Under the pieces are notes generated by a model. That model saw only the letters and a list, made by a program, of their open reading frames with translations, was not told where the DNA came from and ran no database searches. From an uncultured Lachnospiraceae bacterium (GTDB lineage: Bacteria; Bacillota; Clostridia; Lachnospirales; Lachnospiraceae), in the NCBI GenBank assembly GCA_948441955.1, contig CAOJQZ010000045.1, positions 1 through 20,012 on the forward strand: 20,012 nucleotides of DNA, given 5' to 3'. Shown in pieces: positions 6,209 through 13,482 of this stretch; within the stretch, counting starts at the first letter, position 1; each line of letters starts with the position of its first letter. The position numbers and the translations under genes were made by a program.

Positions 6209-7519
6209 ATGAAATTAGAGGGTAAGTCTTTAAAGCATGATTTTTTTAAATTTATTCTGCCGGCAGTGGCGTCCCAGTGGGTATTCGCTCTGTATACAAT
6301 GGTGGACGGTATGTTTGTGGCAAGAGGAGTATCGGAGACGGCTCTGGCGGCAGTTAACATAGCTTCTCCCTTTGTGACAGGAATGTTTGCATTATCCCTT
6401 ACCTTTGCTGTAGGGACGTCGACTATGGTTGCCTTATTGTTCGGGCAGAACAAGACGCAGGAGGCAAGGGAAGTTTTTTCACAGAACATGGCAGTACTGA
6501 CGACGCTGTCTTTGCTCATTACAGCCGGAGCGCTGGGAGGTCTTACGGGCTTTGGGAAATTTCTGGGTGCAACGGAAGTGACGCTGCCTTATGTAAAAGA
6601 GTATATCGCTACAATTGCGCCCTTTGCAGTCTGCTTTATTTTATCCTATTCCTTTGAGATATTAATCAGCACAGATGGTTATCCGGCGCTGGCCACGGTA
6701 ATTGTAAGCCTTGGAGTTGTGCTGAACTGTATACTGGATTACCTGTTTGTAATGGTATTGCATAAGGGGGTGTTCGGAGCGGCGTTTGCCACAGGCGTTT
6801 CTCAGACAGTGGTTATTGTATTTTATCTGAAACATTTTCTGGGGAAGAAAGGAACCATCAAATTCTGCAGACATCCCTTCCGTCCGGCGCTTATTCTGCG
6901 GGAGATAAGAAACGGCTTTCCGTCAGGCATTACGGAGCTTTCAGCGGGAATTATTACCTTTGTGTTTAATCAGGCGATTATCAAGTATTTAAATGAAGAC
7001 GCCATTGTCAGTTATTCTATTATTGCCTATGTAAATGCTATTGTTGTCATGTCTATGGTGGGGGTGGCGCAGGGATGCCAGCCGTTAATCAGCTATTATT
7101 ATGGAAAAGGAGAAAAAGATAAATGCCGCCGGCTTCTTAAGTATGAGCTTTGCACGGTTGCCGCGGCGTCGGTGTTTGCCGCAGGCGTCTGTTATTTTCT
7201 TGCAGATAGGATTGTGGGGATTTTCATATCAGAGGAGCTTACGGTCCTTCGCAGATATTCGGCAGAGGTGTTCCGCGTTTTCATTCTTTCCTTTTTGTTG
7301 ACAGGCTATAATGTGGCGGCTGCAGGATATTTTACTGCGATAGAAAAATCAGGAACAGCAGTTACGATATCCTTGGGGCGCGGACTTGTGATCCTTGTAA
7401 TCAGCATGGTAATTTTAACAGCCCTGTTTGGAGGAAAAGGTATCTGGTGGGCGGCCGCGCTTTCAGAAGCAATGTGCCTTATGATGTCGGTATGGTTCAT
7501 GAAAAGATATATAAAATAA
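6209..7519 (+). CDS. MATE family efflux transporter under MerR control
   Basis: This 436-residue membrane protein of the MATE superfamily is closest in look to the MepA-like branch (FILPAVASQWVFALYTMVDGMFVARG at the start, and a matching second half around GFPSGITELSAGIITFVFNQAI). It should have 12 membrane helices and export drugs or other cationic compounds by sodium or proton antiport. I start it at ATG 6209, with GGAG six bases upstream; the in-frame ATG at 6197 follows GGGAG with no spacer at all. The gene diverges from merR, and its promoter carries the MerR dyad, so expression is probably induced by the pump's own substrate. It ends in a strong hairpin terminator shared with the opposing PTS genes. 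Confidence 0.92.
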   Translation: MKLEGKSLKHDFFKFILPAVASQWVFALYTMVDGMFVARGVSETALAAVNIASPFVTGMFALSLTFAVGTSTMVALLFGQNKTQEAREVFSQNMAVLTTLSLLITAGALGGLTGFGKFLGATEVTLPYVKEYIATIAPFAVCFILSYSFEILISTDGYPALATVIVSLGVVLNCILDYLFVMVLHKGVFGAAFATGVSQTVVIVFYLKHFLGKKGTIKFCRHPFRPALILREIRNGFPSGITELSAGIITFVFNQAIIKYLNEDAIVSYSIIAYVNAIVVMSMVGVAQGCQPLISYYYGKGEKDKCRRLLKYELCTVAAASVFAAGVCYFLADRIVGIFISEELTVLRRYSAEVFRVFILSFLLTGYNVAAAGYFTAIEKSGTAVTISLGRGLVILVISMVILTALFGGKGIWWAAALSEAMCLMMSVWFMKRYIK

Positions 7520-7522
7520 TTG

Positions 7523-7568
7523 AAAAACCGCTGTCTGCCTGTATATACAGGAAACAGCGGTTTTTTTT
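7523..7568. terminator. Bidirectional intrinsic terminator between MATE and PTS genes
   Basis: AAAAACCGCTGT (7523-7534) pairs with ACAGCGGTTTTT (7554-7565). The loop contains the 14-bp palindrome CCTGTATATACAGG, which extends the structure. T-runs follow on both strands (eight T from 7561 on plus; AAAAA from 7523 read as T on minus). It ends both the MATE gene and the minus-strand EIIC-EIID operon. Confidence 0.9.
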
Positions 7569-8374
7569 CAGGGGGTAACTAAAACGCCAAAGTAGGACAG
7601 TATGATACATGCGGCCATAATAATGAGAATCAGCTTAGAGGAACTCATCTTTAGTTTACCTAACAGCCAGTAGCAGATACCTACAACAAGGATTGAACCA
7701 AACCTTGGAATAATCGCGTCCAAAAATGTAGCCTGCAAGTCAAATTCCGTCCCCAATATCTGGAAGGTGCCGAACTTCACTTTTACCATAGACGCAATCA
7801 TGGCGCCGACTACAGAGAGACCTAAAATGGAAGCAGCGCTTGTCAGCTGTTTCAATTTTCCGCTTAAAGTAGTCACGAGATTGATACCTTGCTTGTACCC
7901 TAATTTCATCAGGTATGGACGAAGGCCGAACATAACGAAGAACAGCCATATTTCCCATATAATGATTCCCACATAGCTTCCGGCTAAGGCCGTTGTTACG
8001 GCGATTGAGCCGAAAATAGTGGCAAGAACACTGGTAAACAGGGTGTCGCCGATTCCGGCGAAAGGTCCCATCAGGCTGGATTTAATGCCGGCAATCGTAT
8101 CAAAACTTTCCTTTCCCAGTTCTTCTTCTATTGCGATATCCATACCTAAAATTACATTGGTCAGATTGGGCTCACAGTTAAAAAATACGCTGTGTGTTTC
8201 ATAAGCCTTCAGACGTGCTTCCTCGTCATCTTTATATAATTTTTCAATTACTGGAGACATGGTTGTTACATAGCCGCCGGTCATCATTTTTTCATAGTTC
8301 CAGGATAAAGAGCGGTTCCAGGACCAACGGTAAGAAAGCTTTCTCAAATCGGAATCTGTAAATTGTTTACTCAT
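7568..8374 (-). CDS. PTS mannose/fructose/sorbose family EIID subunit
   Basis: EIID is one of the two membrane subunits of mannose-class PTS transporters. It works with EIIC to pass the sugar into the cell while EIIB phosphorylates it. The 268-residue sequence has the family features: LSYRWSWNRSLSWNYEKMMTGGY near the N-terminus, NPN-like FFNCEPNLTNVILGMDIA, and MGPFAGIGDTLF around residue 103. A hydrophobic C-terminal anchor ends in a short tail. Two adjacent ATGs are possible; the one at 8374 is about six bases from AGGAGG and is preferred over 8377. It overlaps the EIIC stop by several bases, so the two are translationally coupled. The terminator at 7523-7568 follows directly. Confidence 0.94.
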   Translation of the reverse strand: MSKQFTDSDLRKLSYRWSWNRSLSWNYEKMMTGGYVTTMSPVIEKLYKDDEEARLKAYETHSVFFNCEPNLTNVILGMDIAIEEELGKESFDTIAGIKSSLMGPFAGIGDTLFTSVLATIFGSIAVTTALAGSYVGIIIWEIWLFFVMFGLRPYLMKLGYKQGINLVTTLSGKLKQLTSAASILGLSVVGAMIASMVKVKFGTFQILGTEFDLQATFLDAIIPRFGSILVVGICYWLLGKLKMSSSKLILIIMAACIILSYFGVLVTP

Positions 8375-9143
8375 CATAATCCTCCTCTGTTTCTGTACTG
8401 ACTGTGATTAGGTGCGCTGCTTTACTCTCTCTTTGATATACAATCAATGCCAGTGCAAGTCCAATCAGAGCGACTGCGATTGTACTAGCAGAAAAGCATG
8501 CCACAAGGACAAAGCCGATAATCAGATACTGAATATTTTCTTTGACCGGCAGATATTTTAACAGGATACTGAATCCAATTGCAGGGAACATAGCGGCAGC
8601 AATGGACAGCCCGCTGCTCAGCCATACCGGCATGATTGCATTGATAGACTCTACTAAGGAAGGACCAAGCACTAAACAGATAAATACGGGAATCATCCGG
8701 GATAAGGACCAGCAGAGGATACCAAGCCGGTTGCTTCTTGAAATTCCTTTCGGATCACCGATAGCAGCGTATTTGTCAACTCTGTGTTGAAAGTATGTAT
8801 TGATAAAGCGTCCGATCACATCAATCTGTACCGTCAGAGTTGCAACGGGAATTCCGATAAGAGCAATCGTAGAGTCCATTTGCGCCGTACTTCCGGCCAA
8901 AGCTACAACGATGATTGCTGTAACCGGATAATTAGGGATGGACGCGCCTCCGAACATTCCCAGTCCCAGAGCGTAGGATTGGAGCGTTCCGCCTACCAGT
9001 AATCCCAGCTCAGGGTTGCCGGTGACAACGCCGGCAAAGATTGCAGTCGGGATAATTCCGCTGGGCAATAAATTAAATGTCATCTGGTCTACCTGTGACA
9101 AACCGGCCCAGATTGTCAGAAGTATGATTTGTATTGCTGTCAT
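8367..9143 (-). CDS. PTS mannose/fructose/sorbose family EIIC subunit
   Basis: This is the sugar-channel subunit (258 residues, normal family length), with about six to eight hydrophobic helices. Family blocks include WAGLSQVDQMTFNLLPSG, FAGVVTGNPELGLLVGGTLQ, ALGLGMFGGASIPNYPVTAII and IGIPVATLTVQIDV. The acidic tail STETEEDYDE runs into the EIID start. The ATG at 9143 has AGGAGG seven bases upstream. It is the first gene of a minus-strand operon with EIID, from the promoter at 9187-9214, and is divergent from the nagA-like operon. Candidate GntR operators at 9214-9252 overlap or adjoin both promoters, so both arms are probably controlled together. EIIA and EIIB are encoded separately at 12422 and 13348. 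Confidence 0.94.
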   Translation of the reverse strand: MTAIQIILLTIWAGLSQVDQMTFNLLPSGIIPTAIFAGVVTGNPELGLLVGGTLQSYALGLGMFGGASIPNYPVTAIIVVALAGSTAQMDSTIALIGIPVATLTVQIDVIGRFINTYFQHRVDKYAAIGDPKGISRSNRLGILCWSLSRMIPVFICLVLGPSLVESINAIMPVWLSSGLSIAAAMFPAIGFSILLKYLPVKENIQYLIIGFVLVACFSASTIAVALIGLALALIVYQRESKAAHLITVSTETEEDYDE

Positions 9144-9186
9144 AATTAAACCTCCTTTTGTTTAATTCGTTAAATTTTATAATCTA

Positions 9187-9214
9187 ATTATACAGAAAGA
9201 AAATGAAAAGTCAA
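9187..9214 (-). promoter_or_regulatory. Promoter of the EIIC-EIID operon
   Basis: On the minus strand, TTGACT (9214-9209) and TATAAT (9192-9187) are spaced by 16 bp. The transcript would begin near 9180, about 37 nt before the start codon. The -35 box touches the left candidate operator copy. Confidence 0.75.
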
Positions 9215-9252
9215 TACAAATATAAAAATAATTATATACAAATATAAAAATA
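9214..9252. promoter_or_regulatory. Tandem candidate operators for the GntR regulator
   Basis: The 17-mer ATACAAATATAAAAATA occurs twice, at 9214-9230 and 9236-9252, 22 bp apart and hence about two helical turns. The right copy is part of the inverted repeat TTATAT-ACAA-ATATAA (9232-9247), and exactly this 16-mer recurs at 13405-13420, upstream of chbG and EIIB. The pair sits between the divergent promoters of the PTS and nagA-like operons. Confidence 0.6.
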
Positions 9253-9256
9253 TTGA

Positions 9257-9285
9257 TTGCAATTTGTAAACTCAGTATGTATAAT
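9257..9285 (+). promoter_or_regulatory. Promoter of the nagA-like/SIS operon
   Basis: TTGCAA (9257-9262) and TATAAT (9280-9285) are separated by 17 bp, giving a leader of about 32 nt before ATG 9324. The right candidate operator ends just upstream of the -35 box. Confidence 0.65.
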
Positions 9286-9323
9286 AGGATAAAACATATA
9301 AAATAAACAGGAGGGCAGACAAT

Positions 9324-10454
9324 ATGATTATTTCAGGAAACAATGTTTGGATTAATGAAGAGTTCATTCCGTCTTCCATTGTCATTGAAAACGGAAAAAT
9401 CAAAAGCATTTTACCAAAAACAGAAAAATGTGATATTGATTATCAGGACAATTATATTATTCCAGGGATGATAGACGTTCATACACATGGATATGGAGGC
9501 GGGGATGCATCGGATGGAAATCCAGACACGATTAGAAAGTGGGCGGAGTATCTACCGAAAGAAGGAGTTACTGCTTTTCTTCCCGGAACCGTTACCAGAT
9601 CAGAGGAAAGAATTATGCAGGCGCTGCGTACTATTGCAGGTGTAATAGCGGAAAAACCAGAAGGAGCACAGATATATGGAATCTTTCTTCAGGGACCCTA
9701 TACATCTCATGAATATCCGGGAGCCTACGATCCGTATCTGATTAGGAAACCAGATGTCGAGCAGTTTAAAAGGTTTTGTGATGCGGCGGAGGGCCATATA
9801 AAGAGAGTGGGGCTGGCAGTAGAAAAAGACGAGGGTCACAGGGTACTTAAATATGCAGTCCGAGAGGGAATCAAAGTGAGTATAGGATTTTCCGGCTGCA
9901 GCTACGAAGAAGCGGTGCAGGCGGCAGATGAAGGGGTTACAGGCGTAACACACTGCTTTAACGCAATGAATCCGTTGAGGCATCGCGAGCCGGGACTTCC
10001 GGGAGCCGCTCTTACAACGGATGCTCTATATACGGAAGTAATTGCAGACGGTATTCACATTCATCCTGCGGTTATAAATTTGATTGGAAAAATGAAAGGG
10101 AAAGACAGGCTGATGACAATTACGGATTCCTCCAGATATAAAGGGCTGCCGCCAGGATATTACGAATCCATAGACAGAAAGGTGACAATCGGTAGGGACG
10201 GCGTGGGGAGACTTCCCGACGGGAGGCTTGCCGGCTGCTGCATTACGATGGCTGAATCTGTGCGGAATCTGAAGGAGCTTGGAAAGCTTTCACTGGCGGC
10301 GGCTATTAATTCAGCTACAATTAATCCGGCGGCCATGCTTGGAATAGGCGATAGAAAAGGCCTGATAAAAGAAGGATATGATGCAGACATAGCAGTTTGT
10401 GATGCAGGATATGGCGTTGTGCAGACATATTGCCGCGGAAAAAAGATGATTTAA
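9324..10454 (+). CDS. NagA-like amidohydrolase with altered metal site
   Basis: The 376-residue protein is clearly built like N-acetylglucosamine-6-phosphate deacetylase (NagA, amidohydrolase superfamily): a DVHTHGYGG strand with H53 and H55, THCFNAMNPLRHREPG with H210, ADGIHIHP with H245, and TITDSS with the presumed catalytic D268. Two expected metal ligands are changed. The LEGP block reads FLQGPY, putting Gln at 123 in place of Glu, and the GHS/GHT block reads SIGFSGCSYEEA, putting Phe at 189 in place of His. The usual LAPE segment is LAVE. It is therefore either a deacetylase with a different metal arrangement, an enzyme for another substrate, or inactive. ATG 9324 has AGGAGGG about eight bases upstream. 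It is followed after 19 bp by the SIS gene and sits in an amino-sugar-type PTS locus. Confidence 0.85.
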   Translation: MIISGNNVWINEEFIPSSIVIENGKIKSILPKTEKCDIDYQDNYIIPGMIDVHTHGYGGGDASDGNPDTIRKWAEYLPKEGVTAFLPGTVTRSEERIMQALRTIAGVIAEKPEGAQIYGIFLQGPYTSHEYPGAYDPYLIRKPDVEQFKRFCDAAEGHIKRVGLAVEKDEGHRVLKYAVREGIKVSIGFSGCSYEEAVQAADEGVTGVTHCFNAMNPLRHREPGLPGAALTTDALYTEVIADGIHIHPAVINLIGKMKGKDRLMTITDSSRYKGLPPGYYESIDRKVTIGRDGVGRLPDGRLAGCCITMAESVRNLKELGKLSLAAAINSATINPAAMLGIGDRKGLIKEGYDADIAVCDAGYGVVQTYCRGKKMI

Positions 10455-10473
10455 TCTTTAGGGAGGAGCAAAG

Positions 10474-11556
10474 ATGGCTAACGATACAATAACTATGTAT
10501 GATTACATATTGGAAGAAAAGAATGTGCTGGCTGACAGCATCGAAAAGGTCAGAGAAATCTGGGCAGAAGTGGCAGAGATATTAAGCAGCAGAACGATTG
10601 ATGAGATTATCATCTGCGGTTCTGGAACATCCTACCATGCCGGGTTTTCAACAAGAACATTTATTGAGGAAGTGACAGGAATAAGGACAAGAGCGGAATA
10701 TCCGTCCATATTTGTTGATCAGCAGAAGATATACAGTAAAAATACTTTGTTTTTAGGGGTTTCCCAGGGAGGCAACAGCATTTCCACAATGCAGGCGGTA
10801 AAAAAAGCCAAAGAGGGAGGTCTTATTACGGTAGGGATCAGTGAAAACACGGAGGCAAGAATTTTCGAATTTTCAGATTATAAAGTATTGATGAACTGTG
10901 GGTCAGAGCTGAGTGTTGCTAAGACAAAGGGGTATATTGTTTCTCTTGCAATATTATTTTTGTTCGGCATGGAATATGCAAGGGCTTTGGGTAAACTGGA
11001 CGCTTCAGGGTATCATTCATATAAAGAGGATTTGAGAGAAACTGCGGCTAATTATGATCAGATTATTAAAAGGGGTACGGAATGGGTACAGTGTATTTCT
11101 GCAGAGCTTCTAAAGGCCCGGCGGATTGTTGTATTAGGATATGAGAATAATTATGCAACAACGCTGGAAGGCGCGCTGAAGCTGCTGGAGTGCATGCGTT
11201 TTGGAGTTTATGGATATGAGATCGAGGAGTTCTGCCACGGAATATATAATTCTATTAATGATAAAACGCATCTGATTTACATTGCTCCGCCGGGGAATCG
11301 GCAGGAAAGAATACCAGTAATCTGTAATTTAACGCAGCAGACGACAGCGCATCAATATGTAATATTTAATGAGATGGAAGGATACCATGCGTCTGAAAAA
11401 GATTGTCAGATACAGTTTGTTGATCACAAGTATTTTAATGTATTAGAATATATAATACCAATACAGATCATTGCTTCAAAATTGCCCTATAAGCTGGGAA
11501 TAGATCCTTTTCTTGCGTCGGATACAAAGTTTCATCAGAAGGCCGGAAGCAAATAG
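10474..11556 (+). CDS. Two-SIS-domain sugar phosphate isomerase/deaminase (GlmS-isomerase-like)
   Basis: This 360-residue soluble protein has two SIS domains and no glutaminase domain. Domain 1 has CGSGTSYHAG (residues 48-57) and SQGGNS (97-102), the phosphosugar loops also found in GlmS and AgaS/NagB-II/FrlB-type proteins. Domain 2 starts near residue 205, with EGALKLLECM and EIEEFCHGIYN corresponding to the GlmS region with the catalytic Glu and His. The C-terminus ends in FHQKAGSK instead of the GlmS tail. In an amino-sugar locus the likely role is deamination and isomerisation of an aminosugar phosphate, as SIS-type GlcN6P deaminases do; removal of an amine from another sugar-amine phosphate is an alternative. 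ATG 10474 follows GGGAGGAG. It is in one operon with the NagA-like gene, and no terminator is seen before gntR. Confidence 0.85.
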   Translation: MANDTITMYDYILEEKNVLADSIEKVREIWAEVAEILSSRTIDEIIICGSGTSYHAGFSTRTFIEEVTGIRTRAEYPSIFVDQQKIYSKNTLFLGVSQGGNSISTMQAVKKAKEGGLITVGISENTEARIFEFSDYKVLMNCGSELSVAKTKGYIVSLAILFLFGMEYARALGKLDASGYHSYKEDLRETAANYDQIIKRGTEWVQCISAELLKARRIVVLGYENNYATTLEGALKLLECMRFGVYGYEIEEFCHGIYNSINDKTHLIYIAPPGNRQERIPVICNLTQQTTAHQYVIFNEMEGYHASEKDCQIQFVDHKYFNVLEYIIPIQIIASKLPYKLGIDPFLASDTKFHQKAGSK

Positions 11557-11600
11557 TGGAGATGTAATGAAATAAAGAATTGTTTTGTTATGTAAATATA

Positions 11601-11629
11601 TGTACATTTTATAAATTATGTATTATACT
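11601..11629 (+). promoter_or_regulatory. Candidate promoter of the gntR-EIIA operon
   Basis: TGTACA (11601-11606) and TATACT (11624-11629) are 17 bp apart. The surrounding AT-rich stretch (11588-11614) has partial dyad symmetry. There is no exact copy of the 16-mer operator candidate here. Confidence 0.4.
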
Positions 11630-11681
11630 TTCCTTTAGAATAGGTTGTAAATGCATACAGATAAAGAAAAGGACAAACGGT

Positions 11682-12401
11682 ATGAAGCAAAATGATTTAT
11701 TGTACATTAAAATCGAGAATCATATTATCGAAAAAATCAAAGACCGGACTTACAAGGAGAATGATAAGCTGCCTACGGAAAGCGAACTGTGCGAGCAGTT
11801 TGGAGTAAGCAGGATGACGGTTCACAAGGCTTTGTCTAATCTGGCGGATAAGGGATATATAAAAAGAATACCGGGAAGCGGCAGTTTTGTCAAACTTACG
11901 AATATTGAGAGGCAGCTTCCGCTGATGCAGTCTTTTTCAGAGGAACATTCAAAATATGGGGAGATCGAATCAAAGTTAATACAGTATTCTGTTCTCAAGG
12001 CAAGCTTTTGCCCTGCTTTATGCAGGCATATTGAGGTTGATCCGGAAGAATTTATCCATTATTTTGTACGCATAAGAGTATGCGACGGACAGCCGTTGGC
12101 GTTAAGCTATAATTATGTGCTTGTAAAAGTAGTACCTTCACTGAATGTCCATGCACTGGAAAAGTCATTTTACGCTTATCTGGAAAAAGATTTAGGATTG
12201 GTTTTAGGGTATAATGAAACAATTGTGAGAGTTGTGCAGCCGGATAAGGAAGTGAAAAAATATCTGGAAGTACACGAGAATGAGCCGGTGGTACTAAGCA
12301 GCCATGTATCATATCTGGCAGATGATATACCGTTTGAATATACAGAAACATACTATATATCGGACAAATATTCTTTTAAGTATAATGCATACAGACATTA
12401 G
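11682..12401 (+). CDS. GntR family regulator, HutC/UTRA subfamily
   Basis: The 239-residue regulator has an N-terminal winged helix at about residues 5-70 (DKLPTESELCEQFGVSRMTVHKALSNLADKGYIKRIPGSGSFV). A UTRA ligand domain spans about 90-235 and ends with the usual ETYY(I)SDKYSFKY pattern. UTRA regulators of amino-sugar loci bind phosphosugars such as GlcN6P or GlcNAc6P and then release DNA. Start ATG 11682 has AAAAGGA upstream; the open frame extends 34 codons further upstream, through the candidate promoter, and that part is unlikely to be coding. It is followed 20 bp later by the EIIA gene. It probably controls this PTS locus through the TTATAT-ACAA-ATATAA sites; that link is inference. 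Confidence 0.9.
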   Translation: MKQNDLLYIKIENHIIEKIKDRTYKENDKLPTESELCEQFGVSRMTVHKALSNLADKGYIKRIPGSGSFVKLTNIERQLPLMQSFSEEHSKYGEIESKLIQYSVLKASFCPALCRHIEVDPEEFIHYFVRIRVCDGQPLALSYNYVLVKVVPSLNVHALEKSFYAYLEKDLGLVLGYNETIVRVVQPDKEVKKYLEVHENEPVVLSSHVSYLADDIPFEYTETYYISDKYSFKYNAYRH

Positions 12402-12421
12402 CGTTAAAGGAGGAATTTGCT

Positions 12422-12823
12422 GTGTTGTCTATTATTTTATGCTCTCATGCCGGACTGGCGGAGGGACTGAAAAGCTGCGCAGAAATGATTTGCGGCGATC
12501 TTGAAAAGCTTGTAAGCATTACTTTCTGTGAAAAGGATTCGCCTGAAGAGCTGGTAAAAAGGATCAGGAAGGAATACGATTCATTTGCGGAGGAGGGAGA
12601 TGAGGTGGTCGCTTTGGTTGATCTTTTTGGAGCAACGCCTTTCAACTGCTGTGCACAAGCTTTGTCGGATACGGATACGATGATTGTAACGGGGATGTCT
12701 TTGCCGCTTCTTTTGGAAATTCTTATGGGGAGAGAAAACCCCGGAAATTATAAAGAATATATATCGGAATGTGTGAAAAATGCAGAAGGAAGCCAAAAAG
12801 CTGTAGATTTAAGCGAGATTTAA
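12422..12823 (+). CDS. PTS mannose-class EIIA subunit
   Basis: This 133-residue cytoplasmic domain of the ManX EIIA type opens with LSIILCSHAGLAEGLKSCAE, where His9 is the phospho-acceptor that receives phosphate from HPr and passes it to EIIB. The central VALVDLFGATPFNCCAQAL block and VTGMSLPLLLEIL helix are typical. The start is GTG at 12422, nine bases after AGGAGG; TTG at 12425 is next in frame but worse spaced. It follows gntR by 20 bp in one operon and ends before a strong hairpin terminator. In many relatives EIIA and EIIB are adjacent or fused; here EIIB is on the other strand. Confidence 0.92.
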   Translation: MLSIILCSHAGLAEGLKSCAEMICGDLEKLVSITFCEKDSPEELVKRIRKEYDSFAEEGDEVVALVDLFGATPFNCCAQALSDTDTMIVTGMSLPLLLEILMGRENPGNYKEYISECVKNAEGSQKAVDLSEI

Positions 12824-12834
12824 AAGCAGAACAG

Positions 12835-12874
12835 AATAATCCGTGCACCGGGAGACTGTGCACGGATTATTTTT
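12835..12874. terminator. Terminator between EIIA and EIIB
   Basis: AATAATCCGTGCAC (12835-12848) and GTGCACGGATTATT (12858-12871) form a perfect 14-bp stem with a 9-nt loop, followed on the plus strand by a short T-run. It lies between the convergent EIIA and EIIB genes and can end both transcripts, though the T-run in the minus direction is poor. Confidence 0.85.
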
Positions 12875-13348
12875 ATAAAAGCGCCATAAAATCGACTGCC
12901 TCTTCAGTTGGAATCATCTGCGCGGTAAAATGGACGCCATAGCTGCTTAGAAGCTTAAAATTATCCTCATCTGTTTTATCAATACTGACGGATTTACGAA
13001 TGATCCGTGTGTTCTTACCGCCGGACATATTGCCTACGGTTACCTGTTCCAGCCTGCAGCCTTTTTCCATAGGTCTAAAATAGTTTCCGGTCCTTTGACT
13101 ATAATGAAGATTCGGTCATCCCCATATTTTTCCGCAGAAAGGTTTTCAGAAGCCTTTTCCGTGGACAGGATACTCAATTTAGTTCCGGTGGGACATGCCA
13201 TTTTCAGAAGCTTTTTCTGCAGATCATTTTTAACGGCTTCATTGTCAATCACCATAATCCGGGTGGCGTTTAGCGTTCCCTTCCACAAAGCGGCAACCTG
13301 ACCGTGAATGAGTCTTTCGTCGATCCTTACATTTACAATTTTTTGCAT
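12873..13348 (-). pseudogene. PTS mannose-class EIIB subunit, frameshifted
   Basis: The reading frame starts at ATG 13348 (AAAGGAGG upstream) with MQKIVNVRIDERLIHGQVA. His15 is the phospho-histidine of mannose-class EIIB. The frame is normal to ETILDLWKK, then goes to AAGWNR and a stop at 13040, giving 102 residues. The rest of the domain continues at once in the -1 frame: GCRLEQVTVGNM, then SVSIDKTDEDNFKLLSSYGVHFTAQMIPTEEAVDFMALL, ending at 12873. The break is at the A5 run in TGGAAAAAGG (T5 on plus at 13062-13066); one more A would restore a full EIIB of about 158 residues. It may be a real mutation, a homopolymer sequence error, or, less likely, programmed -1 slippage. If real, the transporter needs EIIB from elsewhere. 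Confidence 0.88.
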
Positions 13349-13404
13349 ACGAACCTCCTTTGTAAAGTTTAAATTTGTAAAAGTATATAAAAATAAATAA
13401 ATTA

Positions 13405-13420
13405 TTATATACAAATATAA
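13405..13420. promoter_or_regulatory. Candidate GntR operator upstream of chbG and EIIB
   Basis: TTATATACAAATATAA is an inverted repeat with 6-bp arms around ACAA. It is identical to 9232-9247 and lies in the divergent region between EIIB and the chbG operon, overlapping the -35 region of the chbG promoter. Confidence 0.6.
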
Positions 13421-13436
13421 TACACCATGTTATACT
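13408..13436 (+). promoter_or_regulatory. Promoter of the chbG-ptsH-ptsI operon
   Basis: TATACA (13408-13413) and TATACT (13431-13436) are 17 bp apart, and TG at 13428-13429 makes an extended -10 element. The -35 box is covered by the candidate operator at 13405-13420. Confidence 0.55.
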
Positions 13437-13482
13437 AAAAATAAAGAGTTTTTTAAATAATAACATGAAAAGAGGGAAAAAT

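Noticed and set aside
11580..11681. N-terminal extension of the GntR frame
   Set aside because: It lies over the candidate promoter, and GntR proteins start near MKQNDLLYIKIENHI. ATG 11682 has a ribosome binding site.
13040..13080. Programmed -1 frameshifting in EIIB as the main explanation
   Set aside because: The run is A5-G and not the strong A-AAA-AAG heptamer, no clear downstream stem was seen, and EIIB genes are not known to use it. A homopolymer indel is simpler.
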